This document shows positions 40,663-48,065 of a DNA stretch of 64,000 nucleotides, piece after piece. The stretch comes from Sulfuritalea sp. Lineage in GTDB: Bacteria > Pseudomonadota > Gammaproteobacteria > Burkholderiales > Rhodocyclaceae. Every line of letters begins with the position of its first letter. Positions within the stretch are counted from its first letter, which is position 1. The notes below the pieces were generated by a model, which worked only from the letters and a program-made list of their open reading frames with translations, did not search any database and was not told the origin of the DNA. The translations under genes were made by a program, and so were the position numbers. The stretch spans positions 744,001-808,000 of the forward strand of contig JALNYT010000002.1 of NCBI GenBank assembly GCA_023229685.1, written 5' to 3'.

Positions 40663-41979
40663 TCAAGGTAGCAGGGATTCGAGGGCGAACAGTTGCGGAA
40701 TTTCTTCGCGGCGACGGATCAGATGCACGGCATCGCCGTCGATCATGACTTCGGCGGCGCGTGGCCGCGTGTTGTAGTTCGATGCCATCGACATGCCGTA
40801 GGCGCCTGCCGAGAGGATGGCGAGCAGATCGCCCTCCTTCAGCGCGAGCTGACGGTCATGGCCGAGAAAATCACCCGACTCGCAGACCGGACCGACGATT
40901 TCGTAGCTCATTGGCGTCCCTGCCGCCGTGCCGGTCGCCGTGTCGGACTCTGTCTGCCCGGGATTCCGCTTCGCGGGCGGGCAAGCACCGACTCTTACGA
41001 TGTCGTGCCAGGCGTCATACAGCGCGGGACGCATCAGGTCGTTCATCGCGGCATCGACCACGGCAAAGTGTTTTTCGGCGCCGGACTTCAGCACTTCAAC
41101 GCGGGTCAGCAGCAGCCCGGCATTGCCGACCAGCGAGCGGCCGGGTTCGAACACCAGCTTTTCGCGGCGTGCGGCCAACTTCTCCAGCATCGGTGCGAGA
41201 TAGTCGGACGCTGCCGGCGCCGGCTCGTCGGCGTGGTATTGAATGCCCATGCCGCCACCGAGGTCGATGTGCTCCAGCGCAATCCCTGCGGCGGCAAGAC
41301 GATCGACCAGCGCCAGCACCTTGTCGGCCGCCTCGGCCGCCGGCGCCGGGTCGAGCAGCTGCGAGCCGATGTGGCAGTCGATGCCCTTCACCGCGATATG
41401 CGGCAGCGCGGCGGCGCGGCGGTAGAGCTCGAAGGCGTCGCCGAAGGCAACGCCGAACTTGGCGGTTTTGAGGCCGGTGGAAATATAGGGATGGGTCTTC
41501 GCGTCGACATCGGGATTTACACGCAGCGAGACCGGCGCACGGCGGCCGACAGCGCCCGCGACTTCACTGAGCTGATCGAGTTCGCTGGCTGATTCGACAT
41601 TGAAGCAGTGGATGCCGGCCTCCAGTGCCGCGCGCATTTCCGCACGCGATTTGCCGACGCCGGAAAACACGATCTTGTCGGCGGCGCCGCCGGCGGCCAG
41701 TACGCGCGCCAGTTCGCCGCCCGAGACGATATCGAAACCGGCGCCGAGCCGGGCGAATACATTCAGGATGGCGAGATTGGAATTGGCCTTGACCGCATAG
41801 CAGATCAGCGATCGGTCGGCCAGACCATGAGCCTGCAGCGCGTCGCGATAGGCCGCATAGGCCGCGGTGAGCGCGGCTCGCGAATACACGTAGCACGGGG
41901 TGCCGAAGCGCGCGGCGACGTCGGCCAGGGCAACGCCCTCGACGTGCAGGCCGTCCTGGTGCATGACGCCCAGACTCAT
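40663..41979 (-). CDS. lysA: Diaminopimelate decarboxylase with an insert
   Basis: LysA decarboxylates meso-diaminopimelate to lysine. It is 438 residues, about 20 longer than usual. The PLP lysine is in 'CYAVKANSNLAIL' (about residue 63). 'HIGSQLLDP' and 'DLGGGMGIQY' bind the cofactor phosphate, and 'GPVCESGDFLG' has the catalytic cysteine. Residues about 330-350, between 'WHDIVRVG' and 'YEIVGPVCESGD', are an extra P-A-K-R-N-P-G-Q-T-E-S-D segment encoded by a hairpin repeat. Start 41979 overlaps the lptM stop. Confidence 0.95.
   Translation of the reverse strand: MSLGVMHQDGLHVEGVALADVAARFGTPCYVYSRAALTAAYAAYRDALQAHGLADRSLICYAVKANSNLAILNVFARLGAGFDIVSGGELARVLAAGGAADKIVFSGVGKSRAEMRAALEAGIHCFNVESASELDQLSEVAGAVGRRAPVSLRVNPDVDAKTHPYISTGLKTAKFGVAFGDAFELYRRAAALPHIAVKGIDCHIGSQLLDPAPAAEAADKVLALVDRLAAAGIALEHIDLGGGMGIQYHADEPAPAASDYLAPMLEKLAARREKLVFEPGRSLVGNAGLLLTRVEVLKSGAEKHFAVVDAAMNDLMRPALYDAWHDIVRVGACPPAKRNPGQTESDTATGTAAGTPMSYEIVGPVCESGDFLGHDRQLALKEGDLLAILSAGAYGMSMASNYNTRPRAAEVMIDGDAVHLIRRREEIPQLFALESLLP
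40955..40992 (-). repeat. 29-base hairpin plus box inside lysA
   Basis: TGCCCG 40955-40960 pairs with CGGGCA 40978-40983 around the core GGATTCCGC-TTC-GCGGG. A two-mismatch reverse box (CAAGCACCGAC) occupies 40982-40992. The same layout with a different outer stem occurs in lptM. It adds about 20 codons to lysA. Confidence 0.75.
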
Positions 41980-42191
41980 TGGCGAGGTTCTGTTGCTTTG
42001 TTGGTATTATCGGCCGCAGGAGTCGGCATTGGTGCGCTTTGCGTACATGGGATTCCGCTTTGCGGGCATGTAACGGCGGCCTTGACCGCGGGAAGTTCCG
42101 GCGGTGGCAGCGTGAGCGGGGTCTTGGTGCCGCAGGCGGCGAGGGTCGTCAGGGCGACCAGGGCGGCGAGAAACGGTTGAATCAGACGCAT
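41976..42191 (-). CDS. lptM: LptM-like small lipoprotein
   Basis: This is a 71-residue lipoprotein with signal and lipobox 'LVALTTLAACGTKTPLTLPP', in which the acylated cysteine is followed by G-x-K-T/G-P-L-x-L-P-P, the hallmark of LptM (YifL), which helps assemble the LPS translocon LptDE. It lies in the conserved cyaY / lptM-lysA divergon. Residues about 40-57 ('CPQSGIPC' region) are encoded by the second hairpin element and are not expected in the family. The rest is a disordered Pro/Ala tail. Confidence 0.85.
   Translation of the reverse strand: MRLIQPFLAALVALTTLAACGTKTPLTLPPPELPAVKAAVTCPQSGIPCTQSAPMPTPAADNTNKATEPRQ
42021..42072 (+). repeat. Box plus 29-base hairpin inside lptM
   Basis: A forward box with two mismatches (GTCGGCATTGG, 42022-42032) is followed by TACATG 42044-42049 pairing with CATGTA 42067-42072 around GGATTCCGC-TTT-GCGGG. 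The core equals that in lysA, while the stem sequence differs but still pairs. Confidence 0.75.
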
Positions 42192-42232
42192 GGCAGATGA
42201 GAGTCTATTCGGACAAGGGATGGTAACACGCG

Positions 42233-42559
42233 ATGGATGAGCGGGAATTCATGACAGCGGCCGATGCTGAGCTGGCGCGCATCGAGACGGCGCTGGAGGC
42301 GGCGAGTGAAAGCGATGTCGCCGATTTCGATTTTGAAATGAAACCTGGCGGCGTGATCGAGATCGAGTTCGCCAACGGCTCGAAGATCATCCTGAATCGA
42401 CACGCTGCCGCGCGCGAGATCTGGCTGGCGGCGAAATCGGGCGGTTATCACTTCCGTCCCGAGGGCGGCAGGTGGCTGGGCACGCGCGACGGCGAAGAAT
42501 TGATGGTGGCCTTGTCGCGCACCCTGTCCGAACAGGCCGGCGTCAGGGTTGTGCTCTAG
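42233..42559 (+). CDS. cyaY: Iron donor protein CyaY (bacterial frataxin)
   Basis: This is a 108-residue frataxin homologue that binds iron on an acidic ridge and tunes IscS-driven Fe-S cluster assembly. An acidic first helix ('DAELARIETALEAASESDVADFDFE') is followed by the beta sheet with 'GVIEIEFANGSKIILNRHAAAREIWLAAKSGGYHF'. The W-L-A...G-G-Y-H-F motif is diagnostic. It is divergent from lptM-lysA, as in most betaproteobacteria. The last four bases overlap the end of mrcA on the other strand. Confidence 0.95.
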   Translation: MDEREFMTAADAELARIETALEAASESDVADFDFEMKPGGVIEIEFANGSKIILNRHAAAREIWLAAKSGGYHFRPEGGRWLGTRDGEELMVALSRTLSEQAGVRVVL

Positions 42560-44961
42560 TTCTTCTTTTCGGCGGGTCTCGGCAACAGGGGTTTTTCGGC
42601 GGCCGGCTTTTCAACCAGTTTCGGCTTCGCATCCCGTACCGGCGCGGGCTCCTGGGTCGGCTCCAGCTTTGTATCCTGTTTCGGTTCCTCCGCGTCCGGC
42701 GGTGGGGGAGGCAGATATTCCTTGTAAACGAGTTCCTTGCTGGTCTTGCCTGCAGGATCATTGGCGACGATTGACACCAGGCCCTGGGGAGTTTCCTGCC
42801 AGCTCTCCGGTACCCCTTTCAATGCCTGCTCCATGAAGCTGATCCACATCGGCAATGCTGCCGAGGCGCCGGTTTCGCCGTTGCCCATGCGCTTGGGCTG
42901 ATCGAAGCCGATCCAGGCGATGCCGACCACGGTCGGCTGGTAGCCGCAGAACCAGGCGTCGATGTAATCGTTGGTGGTGCCGGTCTTGCCCGCCAGGTCG
43001 CCGCGCTTGAGCGCGACGGCGGCGCGCGCGCCCGTGCCGCGCCGCACCACGTCGTGCATCATGCTGTCCATCAGCCAGGCATTGCGGGCGTCGATCGCGC
43101 GCAGCGATTCATCGCCAGCCAGCGCGGGCTGTGTGGCGGCCAGTACCGCGCCCTTGTCATCAAGAATCTGGCGCACGATATACGGCTCGATGCGGTAGCC
43201 GCCGTTGGCAAATACCGAATAGCCGGTGAGTTGCTGCCACGGCGTCACCGATCCGGCGCCAAGCGCCAGCGTGAGGTAGGGCGGGTGCTTGTCCGCATCG
43301 AAGCCGAAGCGCGTCACATAGTCCTGCGCGTAATGGGTGCCGATGGAGCGCAGCAGACGGATCGAAACCATGTTCTTGGATTTTGCCAGCGCGGTGCGCA
43401 GAGTCATCGGACCTTCGTACTTGCCGTCGTAGTTCTTTGGCTCCCAGGCCTGGGAGCCCGTTTCTTCGGCGGAGATCGAGACCGGCTCGTCAGGGATCAC
43501 GGAGGCCGGCGTATAGCCTTTTTCCAGGCCGGCGGAGTAGATGAAGGGCTTGAAACTGGACCCGGGCTGGCGCCAGGCCTGGGTGACGTGGTTGAACTTG
43601 CTGCGATTGAAATCGAAACCGCCGACCAGTGCCCGGATCGCGCCGTCGACCGGGCTGGCGGCGACGAAAGCCGCTTCGACATCGGGCAACTGGACGATCT
43701 GCCAGCCCTTGTCGGATTTCTGCACGCGGACCACCGCGCCACGCCGCACCCGTTTATTCGGGGCCGCCTTGTCGTCCAGCATGCGCGCGGCAAACTTCAG
43801 TCCGTCGTCGCTGATGTTGAGCAACTCGCCGCCACGCAGATAGACGCGCACCAGTTTTGGTGTGGCTTCGAGAACGATGGCCGGCAGCAGATCGTCGCTG
43901 TCGTCATAGTCGGCCAACAGGTCTTCGAGTTCCTCATCCTGATCGGAGGTGATGTCTTCCACGTCGACGTAGGCCTCGGCGCCGCGATAACCGTGGCGAC
44001 GGTCGTAATCGATGACGCCGCGGCGTACCGCGTGGTAGGCGGCCTGTTGTGCGCTGCGGTCGATGGTGGTGATTACGCGCAGGCCGCGGCTGTAGACATC
44101 GTCGGGGAAGCGCTCAGCCGCAATCTGGCGCGCCATTTCAGCAACATACTCGGCGTGGACACCGAAGTCGTTGACGTCGTGCTTGACGTACAGGGCTTCC
44201 GTCTGTGCGGCCTTCACTTGCTCTTCGTTGATGAAGTTGAGTTCCTGCATCCGGCGCAGCACGTAACGCTGGCGCAACTGTGCCCGCTTCGGATTGGCCA
44301 CCGGGTTGTAGGCCGAAGGCGCCTTGGGCAGGCCGGCGAGCATGGCGGCCTCGGCCACGCTGACATCCTTCAGCGCTTTGCCGTAATAGATCTGCGCTGC
44401 TGCCGAAAAACCGTAGGCGTGTTGCCCCAGGTAAATCTGGTTGATGTATATCTCGAGAATCTGATCTTTGCCTAGGTTGTTCTCAATTTTGAAAGCCAGT
44501 AACATCTCGTATAGTTTTCGCGTCAGGGTTTTTTCGCTCGAGAGAAAAAAGTTGCGAGCGACCTGCATGGTGATGGTCGACGCTCCCTGGCGCTTGCCAC
44601 CACCCACGAAATTGGAATAGGCTGCACGCAATACGCCGAGTGTGTCTACGCCCGGATGCTGATAGAAGCGCTCGTCTTCGGCCGCGAGAATGGCCTGCTT
44701 CATTACGGCGGGAACGTCATTGATGTGTGCGAAGTGGCGTCTTTCCTCACCAAACTCGCCAATCAACTGGCCGTCGCTGGAGTAGATGCGCAGGGGAATT
44801 TTCGGCCGATAGTCGGTCAGCACTTCCAGCGATGGAAGTCGTGGATAGACGAGAATTAGCACGATGCCGGCGAGCGCGGCGACACTGAGCACGGCGCCGC
44901 CGATCAGGAGCAGGAAGTACAGCACCCAGCGGACGGGAGCGGGTAGGGCGGGAATGGACAC
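42556..44961 (-). CDS. mrcA: Penicillin-binding protein 1A
   Basis: This is an 801-residue bifunctional cell-wall enzyme with a GTG start at 44961. A membrane anchor at about 10-35 precedes the GT51 transglycosylase with catalytic 'AAEDERFYQHPG' and 'GASTITMQVARN'. An OB-like region is followed by the transpeptidase with S-x-x-K in 'QPGSSFKPF', S-x-N in 'AKSKNMVS' and K-T-G-T-T. The C-terminal tail is Pro/Lys-rich. It is divergent from pilM, which is the conserved betaproteobacterial order mrcA / pilMNOPQ. Identification is firm. Confidence 0.97.
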   Translation of the reverse strand: MSIPALPAPVRWVLYFLLLIGGAVLSVAALAGIVLILVYPRLPSLEVLTDYRPKIPLRIYSSDGQLIGEFGEERRHFAHINDVPAVMKQAILAAEDERFYQHPGVDTLGVLRAAYSNFVGGGKRQGASTITMQVARNFFLSSEKTLTRKLYEMLLAFKIENNLGKDQILEIYINQIYLGQHAYGFSAAAQIYYGKALKDVSVAEAAMLAGLPKAPSAYNPVANPKRAQLRQRYVLRRMQELNFINEEQVKAAQTEALYVKHDVNDFGVHAEYVAEMARQIAAERFPDDVYSRGLRVITTIDRSAQQAAYHAVRRGVIDYDRRHGYRGAEAYVDVEDITSDQDEELEDLLADYDDSDDLLPAIVLEATPKLVRVYLRGGELLNISDDGLKFAARMLDDKAAPNKRVRRGAVVRVQKSDKGWQIVQLPDVEAAFVAASPVDGAIRALVGGFDFNRSKFNHVTQAWRQPGSSFKPFIYSAGLEKGYTPASVIPDEPVSISAEETGSQAWEPKNYDGKYEGPMTLRTALAKSKNMVSIRLLRSIGTHYAQDYVTRFGFDADKHPPYLTLALGAGSVTPWQQLTGYSVFANGGYRIEPYIVRQILDDKGAVLAATQPALAGDESLRAIDARNAWLMDSMMHDVVRRGTGARAAVALKRGDLAGKTGTTNDYIDAWFCGYQPTVVGIAWIGFDQPKRMGNGETGASAALPMWISFMEQALKGVPESWQETPQGLVSIVANDPAGKTSKELVYKEYLPPPPPDAEEPKQDTKLEPTQEPAPVRDAKPKLVEKPAAEKPLLPRPAEKKN

Positions 44962-45047
44962 GTAATGGACGGGGTGGAAGGCAGCGCGTAGGATTATAAC
45001 TGTGGCGCTGAAGACACGCTCCGCTTGTTCATCTGTGATCTTTTTGC

Positions 45048-45076
45048 TTTACAGTCGATATAGTTGCTGCTAGCAT
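45048..45076 (+). promoter_or_regulatory. Candidate sigma-70 promoter of pilMNOPQ
   Basis: TTTACA (45048-45053) and TAGCAT (45071-45076) are separated by 17 bases in an AT-rich gap, 56 bases before pilM. Each hexamer has four or five consensus matches. Confidence 0.45.
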
Positions 45077-45131
45077 CTGAAGTAAATTATCTGTATAGCT
45101 CGTAACGTAATATTTTTAAAGGGAAAATCCT

Positions 45132-46223
45132 TTGCAGATCGATGTCTCGGCCCTGAAGTCGATCTTTAACCCGAAGCTGCGTCCGCTGATCGGTGTGGAT
45201 ATCAGTTCGACCGCCGTCAAGATGGTCGAGCTGGTCGATGCCGGCAAGGGGCAGCCGCGGGTAGAGCGTTACGCTATTGAACCTTTGCCCAAGGATTCGG
45301 TCGTGGATGGCAATCTGGCGTCGCTCGACGCCGTGGCCGATACCCTTCAGCGCTGCTGGAAGCGACTCGGGACCACCACGCGCTTTATCGCGATGGCGCT
45401 GCCGACGGCTGCGGTAATCACCAAGAAGATCACGTTGCCGGCTGGTCTGCGCGAGCAGGAGATGGAGATTCAGGTCGAGTCGGAAGCCAATCAGTACATT
45501 CCATTTGCGCTGGAAGAGGTCAATCTTGATTTTCAGGTGATCGGCCCGGCACCGGGGAGCCCGGACGACGTTGAGGTATTGCTGGCGGCTTCACGCAAGG
45601 AGAAGGTCGAAGACCGCGTCGCCGCAGCGGAAGTGGCTGAGCTGAAGCCGGTGGTGATGGATGTCGAGGCCTATGCAACCCAGGCCGCGTATGAACTGGT
45701 GATCAAGCAGCTGCCCCGTGACGGAGTCGGCCAGATCGTCGCGCTGGTGGACGTGGGCGCCTCGGCGATGAAGGTCAGCATCATGAAGGATGACCAGCAG
45801 CTCTATGCGCGCGAACAGGCCTTCGGCGGCTCGCAGCTCACCGACGAGATCATGCGTGCCTACGGCATGGGCCCTGACGAAGCCGAGAACCTGAAGCGCT
45901 CGGGCACGCCACCCGACAATTACGAAGCGGAAATTCTTCATCCCTTCATTGAAAATATGGCGCAGGAAGTTGCGCGCGCACTGCAGTTCTTTTTCACCTC
46001 GACGCAGTATACGGAAGTGAATCACATCATTCTGGCAGGCGGCTCGGCACTGGTTCCAGGCGTTGCCGAGCTGGTCGGCCAGCGCACCAACGTCAATACT
46101 CTGCTGGCCGATCCATTTGCCGGAATGGCAATCTCGCCGCGTATTCGTGCCAAACAGCTTGCCGCTGACGCGCCGTCTCTGATGGTGGCGTGCGGGCTGG
46201 CTCTCAGGAAGTTCGATCAATGA
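45132..46223 (+). CDS. pilM: Type IV pilus assembly protein PilM
   Basis: This 363-residue actin-like cytoplasmic protein forms the inner ring of the pilus alignment complex and binds the PilN N-terminus. A TTG start at 45132 is preceded by AAAGGG. 'LIGVDISSTAVKMVEL' is the phosphate-1 loop, 'ALVDVGASAMKVSIM' the phosphate-2 loop and 'IILAGGSALVPGV' the adenosine motif. It is the first gene of pilMNOPQ. The stop overlaps pilN. All five proteins are complete, so this part of a type IV pilus is intact. Confidence 0.96.
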   Translation: MQIDVSALKSIFNPKLRPLIGVDISSTAVKMVELVDAGKGQPRVERYAIEPLPKDSVVDGNLASLDAVADTLQRCWKRLGTTTRFIAMALPTAAVITKKITLPAGLREQEMEIQVESEANQYIPFALEEVNLDFQVIGPAPGSPDDVEVLLAASRKEKVEDRVAAAEVAELKPVVMDVEAYATQAAYELVIKQLPRDGVGQIVALVDVGASAMKVSIMKDDQQLYAREQAFGGSQLTDEIMRAYGMGPDEAENLKRSGTPPDNYEAEILHPFIENMAQEVARALQFFFTSTQYTEVNHIILAGGSALVPGVAELVGQRTNVNTLLADPFAGMAISPRIRAKQLAADAPSLMVACGLALRKFDQ

Positions 46224-46786
46224 TCCGGATCAATCTTCTTCCCCATCGCGAGGAGAGGCGCAAGGCGCGGCGCCAGCAGTTCTATGTCCTGCTGGGCCTA
46301 GTGTGTGTGCTGGCGGCCGTGATCTGGTTCCTTGGTTTCTCGCTGATCAACCGCGAGATCACTGTGCAGAGCGAGAAGAACGAATTTCTCAAGCGGGAAA
46401 TTGCCAGCCTGGACAAGGAAATTGACGAAATCAAGAAGATCCAGGAACAGACCAATGCGTTGTTGGCCCGCAAGCGGGTCATCGAGGCGCTGCAGGCCAA
46501 CCGCACTGAAATAGTGCACCTATTCAACGAACTGGCAAAGCAGGTGCCGGAAGGAATTTATTTGCGCTCCATTGCGCAAGCGGGGCCAAAAATCACTATT
46601 TCCGGCTACGCGCAGTCAAACGCGCGGATCACCACGCTGATGAACAATCTCGATGAATCGCCTCTGCTTGAGCAGTCGACCCTGATCGAAACCAAGGCCG
46701 AAGTGGTGAACAATCGACGTCTCAATGCGTTCAGCATATCCACCGTGATCACACGCCAGACGGCCGCGCAGGGGAAGAAGAAATGA
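46220..46786 (+). CDS. pilN: Type IV pilus assembly protein PilN
   Basis: This is a 188-residue bitopic protein. The start at 46220 gives the invariant 'MIRINLLPHRE' that docks into PilM, which decides it over the longer reading. A transmembrane helix at about 20-42 is followed by a periplasmic coiled coil (about 45-100, 'ITVQSEKNEFLKREIASLDKEIDEIKK'-like) and a ferredoxin-like domain (about 105-180). It pairs with PilO in the periplasm. Overlaps at both ends (ATGA) imply coupled translation. Confidence 0.95.
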   Translation: MIRINLLPHREERRKARRQQFYVLLGLVCVLAAVIWFLGFSLINREITVQSEKNEFLKREIASLDKEIDEIKKIQEQTNALLARKRVIEALQANRTEIVHLFNELAKQVPEGIYLRSIAQAGPKITISGYAQSNARITTLMNNLDESPLLEQSTLIETKAEVVNNRRLNAFSISTVITRQTAAQGKKK

Positions 46787-47541
46787 AGCTGCCCAACCTG
46801 GCCTCACTGTTCAAAGGAAAGTCGGCCGCGGAACGCTTGGCGGAAAAGCACACGGTCAAGGCCGAGCCTGTTCCGCCCAAACCGCCGCTGATTGATTTTC
46901 AGCAACTGGCCATGGATTTCAGGACTCTGGATCCGAAGGATCCGGGGCTGTGGCCGCTGGCTCCCCGGATTGTGATTCTGTTCAGTCTCTTTGTGGCTTT
47001 CATTGCCGCCGCATGGGGGTTTGGTGCCATTGGCTGGAGTGTCCAACTGGAGGAGCTCGACGCAAAGAAGAGTGAGGAAGCCAAACACAAGGACGAATGG
47101 CTGGGCAAGAAGAGACAGGCCGTGAATCTCGACGAGTACCGCCGCCAACTGACCGAGATCGACCGCTCGTTCGGCGCCTTGCTCAAGCAGTTGCCGAACA
47201 AGGCCGAGATGGGTGACATGCTGGTGGATATCAACAAGGCGGCCCAGGCGCGGGGCCTGTTGGTGGAGCTCTTCAAGCCAGGCGGCGAGGGCGCCAGAGA
47301 ATTCTATGCAGAGGTGCCGATTACGCTCAACCTCATCGGCAGCTACCATGACATTGGCGCGTTTACGGGAGATCTTGCCAAGCTGCCGCGCATCGTCACC
47401 TTGAATGACGTCAATTTGATCGCGAACCCGAACGGGACGCTGACGTTGAGAACCACGGCCAAAACCTTCCGCTATCTTGATGACGCAGAACTGGCCAACC
47501 AGAAGAAGGCTCAGCAATCGGCCAAGGCAGGCAAGAAATGA
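46783..47541 (+). CDS. pilO: Type IV pilus assembly protein PilO
   Basis: This is a 252-residue partner of PilN. The cytoplasmic head of about 60 residues (Lys/Ala/Pro-rich) is longer than in many homologues. A transmembrane helix at about 62-84 precedes a coiled coil (85-125, 'LEELDAKKSEEAKHKDEWLGKK'-like) and the PilO domain with 'LPNKAEMGDMLVDINKAAQARGLLVELFKPG' and 'FYAEVPITLNLIGSYHDIGAF', which is diagnostic. It overlaps pilN and pilP by four bases each. Confidence 0.95.
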   Translation: MKLPNLASLFKGKSAAERLAEKHTVKAEPVPPKPPLIDFQQLAMDFRTLDPKDPGLWPLAPRIVILFSLFVAFIAAAWGFGAIGWSVQLEELDAKKSEEAKHKDEWLGKKRQAVNLDEYRRQLTEIDRSFGALLKQLPNKAEMGDMLVDINKAAQARGLLVELFKPGGEGAREFYAEVPITLNLIGSYHDIGAFTGDLAKLPRIVTLNDVNLIANPNGTLTLRTTAKTFRYLDDAELANQKKAQQSAKAGKK

Positions 47542-48065
47542 AGCTAAACAGACTTCTTTTCCTCTGCCCGCTGTTGCTGTTGCTGTCGGGCTGCTCCAGC
47601 GAAGACCATCAGGACCTTCGGGAGTGGATGCGCGACGAGGCGAAAAGCATGAAGGGCAAGGTGTCGCCCCTGCCGGAGATAGCCGCCTTCCCGGTGGTTG
47701 CGTATGAGACGGAGACGCTGACGCCGCCCTTTGCGCCGGGCAAGATAGTGACCCAGGAATCCGTTGCGGACAAGACGGCGCCGGATCGCACTCGACCGCA
47801 GCAGCCGCTGGAAATTTTCCCGATCGAAGATCTCAAAGTGGTAGGCGTCATCATGGCGGGGAACGTGCCCTATGCTCTGATTCAGACACCGCCACCGAAC
47901 AAGCCGAAGCATGTGCGCGTGGGCGAATACATGGGTCGTAGCTTTGGCAAGATTACGGCAATTACCCGGGATGGCATTACGGTGCTTGAATCCGTCAAGG
48001 ATGCGAACGGCGCATGGGTGGAGCAGGAGAGGTCGCTCATGGTGCCGAAAGAAGGAGGACGTTGA
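47538..48065 (+). CDS. pilP: Type IV pilus assembly lipoprotein PilP
   Basis: This is a 175-residue lipoprotein. The signal and lipobox 'LLLLLSGCSSED' places the acylated cysteine near residue 18. A disordered middle ('PPFAPGKIVTQESVAD') binds PilNO. A C-terminal beta-sandwich (about 95-170) begins 'LEIFPIEDLKVVGVIMAGNVPYALIQTP' and contains 'VRVGEYMGRSFGKI', which contacts the PilQ N0 domain. It links the inner-membrane complex to the secretin. The TGA overlaps the pilQ ATG. Confidence 0.95.
   Translation: MKLNRLLFLCPLLLLLSGCSSEDHQDLREWMRDEAKSMKGKVSPLPEIAAFPVVAYETETLTPPFAPGKIVTQESVADKTAPDRTRPQQPLEIFPIEDLKVVGVIMAGNVPYALIQTPPPNKPKHVRVGEYMGRSFGKITAITRDGITVLESVKDANGAWVEQERSLMVPKEGGR

Noticed and set aside
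40663..40692. lysA as a broken gene because of its extra segment
   Set aside because: The frame is intact and all cofactor and catalytic motifs are present on both sides of the insert.
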